Assembly: GCF_002860865.1 (NCBI RefSeq)
Contig: NZ_PKIE01000013.1
Coordinates: 1-18,232, forward strand
Direction: 5' to 3'
From: Streptococcus mitis
GTDB taxonomy: Bacteria; Bacillota; Bacilli; Lactobacillales; Streptococcaceae
Length of the DNA stretch: 18,232 nt
The notes under the pieces were generated by a model. It was not told where the DNA came from and made no database searches. It saw only the letters and a program-made list of their open reading frames with translations. Positions 15,825 to 18,232 of this stretch are shown here, piece after piece. How positions within the stretch are numbered: the stretch's first letter is position 1; each line of letters begins with the position of its first letter. The position numbers and the translations under genes were made by a program.

Positions 15825-17239
15825 GGCTCTATAATATTTGTAGTGGGTAACCCCCTATGGATATTATGGAGCCTATTTTGTGTAGAAAAAAAGTCCCATA
15901 TGACCTATAATGAAAAGCGATCAAACAACTCATTAGAAAGAATCATATGGAACAATTACATTTTATCACAAAACTACTCGATATCAAAGACCCTAATATC
16001 CAATTTATGGATATCATCAATAGGGATACACACAAAGAAATCATCGCCAAACTAGACTACGATGCTCCATCTTGTCCTTATTGTGGAAGTCAAATGAAAA
16101 AATATGACTTTCAAAAGCCGTCGAAAATTCCTTACCTCAAAACGACTGGTATGCCTACTAGAATTCTTCTGAAAAAGCGTCGTTTCAAGTGCTATCATTG
16201 CTCGAAAGTGATGGTCGCCGAGACCTCACTCGTCAAGAAGAATCATCAAATTCCTCGTATTATCAACCAAAAGATTGCGCAAAAGTTAATTGAAAAGACT
16301 TCTATGACCGATATTGCCCATCAGCTTTCCATTTCAACTTCAACTGTCATTCGAAAGCTCAATGATTTCCACTTTAAGCATGATTTTTCTCGTCTTCCTG
16401 AGATTATGTCCTGGGACGAGTATGCCTTTACAAAGGGAAAGATGAGTTTCATTGAACAAGATTTTGATAATCTCAACATCATCACTGTTCTTGAAGGCAG
16501 AACACAGGCTATCATCCGAAATCACTTTCTGCGCTACGAGCGAGCTGTTCGTTGTCAGGTGAAAATCATTACGATGGATATGTTTAGCCCTTACTACGAT
16601 ATTGCCAGTAAACTTTTTCCTAACGCTAAAATCGTTCTTGACCGCTTTCACATTGTCCAACATCTAAGCCGTGCCATGAGTCGTGTACGTGTCCAAATCA
16701 TGAATCAATTTGAGCAAAAATCCCATGAATACAAGGCCATCAAACGCTACTGGAAACTCATTCAACAGGATAGTCGTAAACTGAGTGATAAACGATTTTA
16801 TCGCCCTACTTTTCGTATGCACTTAACGAATAAAGAGATTCTAGACAAGATTTTGAGCTATTCAGAAGAGTTGAAACACCACTACAATCTCTATCAACTC
16901 TTGCTTTTTCACTTTCAGAACAAGGAACCTGACAAATTCTTCGGACTTATTGAGGACAATCTAAAGCAGGTTCATCCTCTTTTTCAGACTGTCTTTAAAA
17001 CCTTTCTAAAGGACAAAGAGAAAATCGTCAACGCCCTTCAACTCCCCTATTCTAAAGCCAAACTGGAAGAGACCAATAATCTCGTTAAACTTATCAAACG
17101 AAATGCCTTTGGATTTCGGAACTTTGAAAACTTCAAAAAACGAATTTTTATCGCTCTCAATATCAAAAAAGAAAGGACAAATTTCGTCCTTTCTAGATTT
17201 TAGCTTTTCTCCAGCCCACTACAGTTGACAAAGAGCGCA
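15825..17239 (+). mobile_element. ISL3-family insertion sequence, IS1167-like
   Basis: The element is about 1.41 kb. The left terminal inverted repeat begins GGCTCTATAATATTTGTAGT (15825-15847). The right one, read on the minus strand, begins CGCTCTTTGTCAACTGTAGT (17215-17237); 16 of 23 positions agree, including the last eight. AAAAAACT lies immediately before the left end (15817-15824) and at 17240-17247 after the right end, fitting the 8-bp target duplications of ISL3 elements, although A-runs make the exact boundary uncertain. A TATAAT at 15906-15911 may serve the transposase. The insertion sits between birA and the terminator stem of the tRNA operon. Confidence 0.8.
15947..17203 (+). CDS. 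tnp: ISL3-family transposase (IS1167-like), intact
   Basis: A 418-residue DDE transposase. The N-terminus has a zinc-binding pair CPYC (43-46) and CYHC (82-85), the zf-ISL3 domain. A helix-turn-helix follows (SMTDIAHQLSISTSTVIRKL, 119-138). Catalytic acidic residues are D157 in MSWDEYAF, D211 in TMDMFSPY and a glutamate near 374-375 in AKLEETNNL, ahead of the typical NAFGFRNFENFKKRI ending. Length and sequence match what I recall of pneumococcal IS1167 transposase, with no frameshift or stop, so the element may still be mobile. The ribosome site before the ATG is weak (AGAAAG), as is common in transposases. Confidence 0.93.
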   Translation: MEQLHFITKLLDIKDPNIQFMDIINRDTHKEIIAKLDYDAPSCPYCGSQMKKYDFQKPSKIPYLKTTGMPTRILLKKRRFKCYHCSKVMVAETSLVKKNHQIPRIINQKIAQKLIEKTSMTDIAHQLSISTSTVIRKLNDFHFKHDFSRLPEIMSWDEYAFTKGKMSFIEQDFDNLNIITVLEGRTQAIIRNHFLRYERAVRCQVKIITMDMFSPYYDIASKLFPNAKIVLDRFHIVQHLSRAMSRVRVQIMNQFEQKSHEYKAIKRYWKLIQQDSRKLSDKRFYRPTFRMHLTNKEILDKILSYSEELKHHYNLYQLLLFHFQNKEPDKFFGLIEDNLKQVHPLFQTVFKTFLKDKEKIVNALQLPYSKAKLEETNNLVKLIKRNAFGFRNFENFKKRIFIALNIKKERTNFVLSRF

Positions 17240-17290
17240 AAAAAACTTCAGATAAGTAATCCAATTAAGTTTTACAAATCTGAAGTTTTT
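17236..17290 (-). terminator. Terminator of the tRNA operon, with the IS at its T-tract
   Basis: AAAAACTTCAGAT (17241-17253) and ATCTGAAGTTTTT (17278-17290) form a perfect 13-base stem with a 24-nt loop. Read leftward it ends in TTTTTTT, so it terminates the minus-strand tRNA transcript; T-richness on the other side means it could also have served birA. The IS right end lies at this T-tract. Confidence 0.7.
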
Positions 17291-17343
17291 ATTCTACTAT
17301 TCTTAAAAATACAAAAAAAGAGAGTTATAAACCCTCATTAAAA

Positions 17344-17431
17344 CGGAGAATAAGGGATTCGAACCCTTGCGCCAGTTACCCGACCTAACGATTTAGCAAA
17401 CCGTCCTCTTCAGCCTCTTGAGTAATTCTCC
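17344..17431 (-). tRNA. tRNA-Ser (GCT)
   Basis: Class II tRNA with a long variable arm. The acceptor pairs are GGAGAAT/ATTCTCC, the anticodon loop TTGCTAA gives GCT, and the discriminator is G. CCA is not encoded. It is the last tRNA of the operon. Confidence 0.95.
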
Positions 17432-17437
17432 AATTAA

Positions 17438-17511
<74 letters not shown>

Positions 17512-17545
17512 AAGTTAAAAACTTGGTAATTTGAACAAAGTTCAA

Positions 17546-17616
17546 AGCGGGTGACGAGAATCGAACTCGCGACAACAGCTTGGAAGGCTGTAGTTTTACC
17601 ACTAAACTACACCCGC
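17546..17616 (-). tRNA. tRNA-Gly (TCC)
   Basis: A 71-nt tRNA with acceptor GCGGGTG/CACCCGC. The stem ACAGC/GCTGT encloses the loop CTTCCAA, anticodon TCC. The discriminator is T, as usual for glycine. CCA is not encoded. Confidence 0.96.
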
Positions 17617-17636
17617 ATACATACTATAATTAAAAA

Positions 17637-17709
17637 TGGCGCGAGACGGAATCGAACCGCCGACACATGGAGCTTCAATCCATTGCTCTACCAACTGAGC
17701 TACCGAGCC
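17637..17709 (-). tRNA. tRNA-Phe (GAA)
   Basis: Anticodon stem TGGA/TCCA with loop TTGAAGC, anticodon GAA. The acceptor GGCTCGG faces TCGCGCC, leaving one T-C mismatch at the fourth pair. Discriminator A; CCA is not encoded. Confidence 0.94.
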
Positions 17710-17712
17710 TTA

Positions 17713-17786
<74 letters not shown>

Positions 17787-17795
17787 TTAATGAAA

Positions 17796-17885
17796 AGGAG
17801 GATGTGGGATTCGAACCCACGCACGCTTTTACACGCCTGACGGTTTTCAAGACCGTTCCCTTCAGCCGGACTTGGGTAATCCTCC
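17796..17885 (-). tRNA. tRNA-Ser (TGA)
   Basis: Class II tRNA, 90 nt, with a long variable arm. The acceptor is GGAGGAT/ATCCTCC and the loop CTTGAAA gives TGA. The base after the acceptor stem is T, where serine tRNAs usually have G. CCA is not encoded. Confidence 0.94.
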
Positions 17886-17897
17886 ATAATATTCAAA

Positions 17898-17971
17898 TGG
17901 ACCTTGTAGGACTTGAACCTACGACCACTCGGTTATGAGCCGAGAGCTCTAACCAGCTGAGCTAAAGGTCC
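17898..17971 (-). tRNA. tRNA with CAT anticodon, probably Ile2 (lysidine-modified)
   Basis: Acceptor GGACCTT/AAGGTCC with loop CTCATAA. It is neither the initiator nor the GGCGGTG-type elongator Met found next to it. The GGACCTTTAGCTCAG start resembles, from memory, Bacillus tRNA-Ile2, whose C34 becomes lysidine through TilS so that it reads AUA. A second elongator Met is the alternative. Confidence 0.9.
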
Positions 17972-17984
17972 AACAAGATCATTA

Positions 17985-18058
17985 TAGCGGCGAAGGGGAT
18001 CGAACCCCCGACCTCCCGGGTATGAACCGGACGCTCTAGCCAGCTGAGCTACACCGCC
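17985..18058 (-). tRNA. Elongator tRNA-Met (CAT)
   Basis: It starts GGCGGTGTAGCTCAG and ends CGCCGCTA, with a G1-T72 wobble. The loop TTCATAC contains CAT. The body matches the Firmicutes elongator Met pattern. CCA is not encoded. Confidence 0.92.
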
Positions 18059-18063
18059 ATATA

Positions 18064-18137
18064 TCGGGAAGACAGGATTCGAACCTGCGACACCTTGGTC
18101 CCAAACCAAGTACTCTACCAAGCTGAGCTACTTCCCG
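18064..18137 (-). tRNA. tRNA-Pro (TGG)
   Basis: Acceptor CGGGAAG/CTTCCCG, loop TTTGGGA with anticodon TGG, discriminator A. CCA is not encoded. Confidence 0.96.
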
Positions 18138-18152
18138 AGTTAAATAGAAAAA

Positions 18153-18226
18153 TGCACCCTAGAGGAGTCGAACCTCTAACCGCCTGATTCGTAGTCAGGT
18201 ACTCTATCCAGTTGAGCTAAGGGTGC
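18153..18226 (-). tRNA. tRNA-Arg (ACG)
   Basis: Acceptor GCACCCT/AGGGTGC, loop CTACGAA with anticodon ACG; A34 is normally converted to inosine to read CGU, CGC and CGA. Discriminator A. The operon continues off the right end of the window. Confidence 0.95.
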
Positions 18227-18232
18227 TCATTA

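Overview
The window looks like the chromosome of a mitis-group Streptococcus (S. pneumoniae, S. pseudopneumoniae or S. mitis type). This rests on recognisable relatives of pneumococcal genes (galTK/galR, the czcD/sczA zinc-efflux pair, pnuC, the egtUV ergothioneine transporter, an IS1167-like element), a low-GC background with strong AGGAGG ribosome sites, and a tRNA order that, from memory, matches a pneumococcal rRNA-linked cluster. The species assignment is inference; no search was run.

Layout. (1) 1-208: non-coding left edge with a plus-strand terminator. (2) 209-4530: a hotdog thioesterase, then galT and galK (minus strand), divergent from the repressor gene galR. The galK-galR spacer holds a cre box and LacI-type operator sequence. 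(3) 4596-6319: czcD (Zn/Co efflux) divergent from its TetR-family regulator sczA around a perfect palindrome. (4) 6397-6610: only the C-terminal end of pnuC remains. (5) 6604-6839: short decayed coding remnants, one resembling a type I restriction specificity subunit. (6) 6844-9913: a G+C-richer, foreign-looking four-gene energy-coupling factor (ECF) transporter operon (S, T, A, A), transcribed leftward. (7) 9914-10111: its leader and promoter, which appear to be the old pnuC promoter with a NiaR-like operator. (8) 10253-13265: a marR, snoaL-like pseudogene, egtV, egtU operon with two palindromes around its promoter. (9) 13323-14516: a Wzy/O-antigen-ligase-like membrane protein. (10) 14800-15735: birA. 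(11) 15790-17247: an ISL3-family insertion sequence wedged between birA and the terminator of the tRNA operon. (12) 17344-18226: ten tRNA genes on the minus strand, the tail of a longer cluster that continues off the right edge.

How it fits together. galK and galT are the Leloir enzymes, controlled by GalR and probably CcpA. CzcD and SczA form a zinc-resistance switch. The MarR regulator sits first in the egtVU operon and probably controls ergothioneine uptake. The most unusual part is the ECF operon: it has replaced most of pnuC, seems to have kept pnuC's niacin-responsive promoter, and its two ATPases are degenerate in complementary ways, so that only one of the two composite ATP sites looks catalytically complete. 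Its S subunit is not assignable to a known vitamin by eye.
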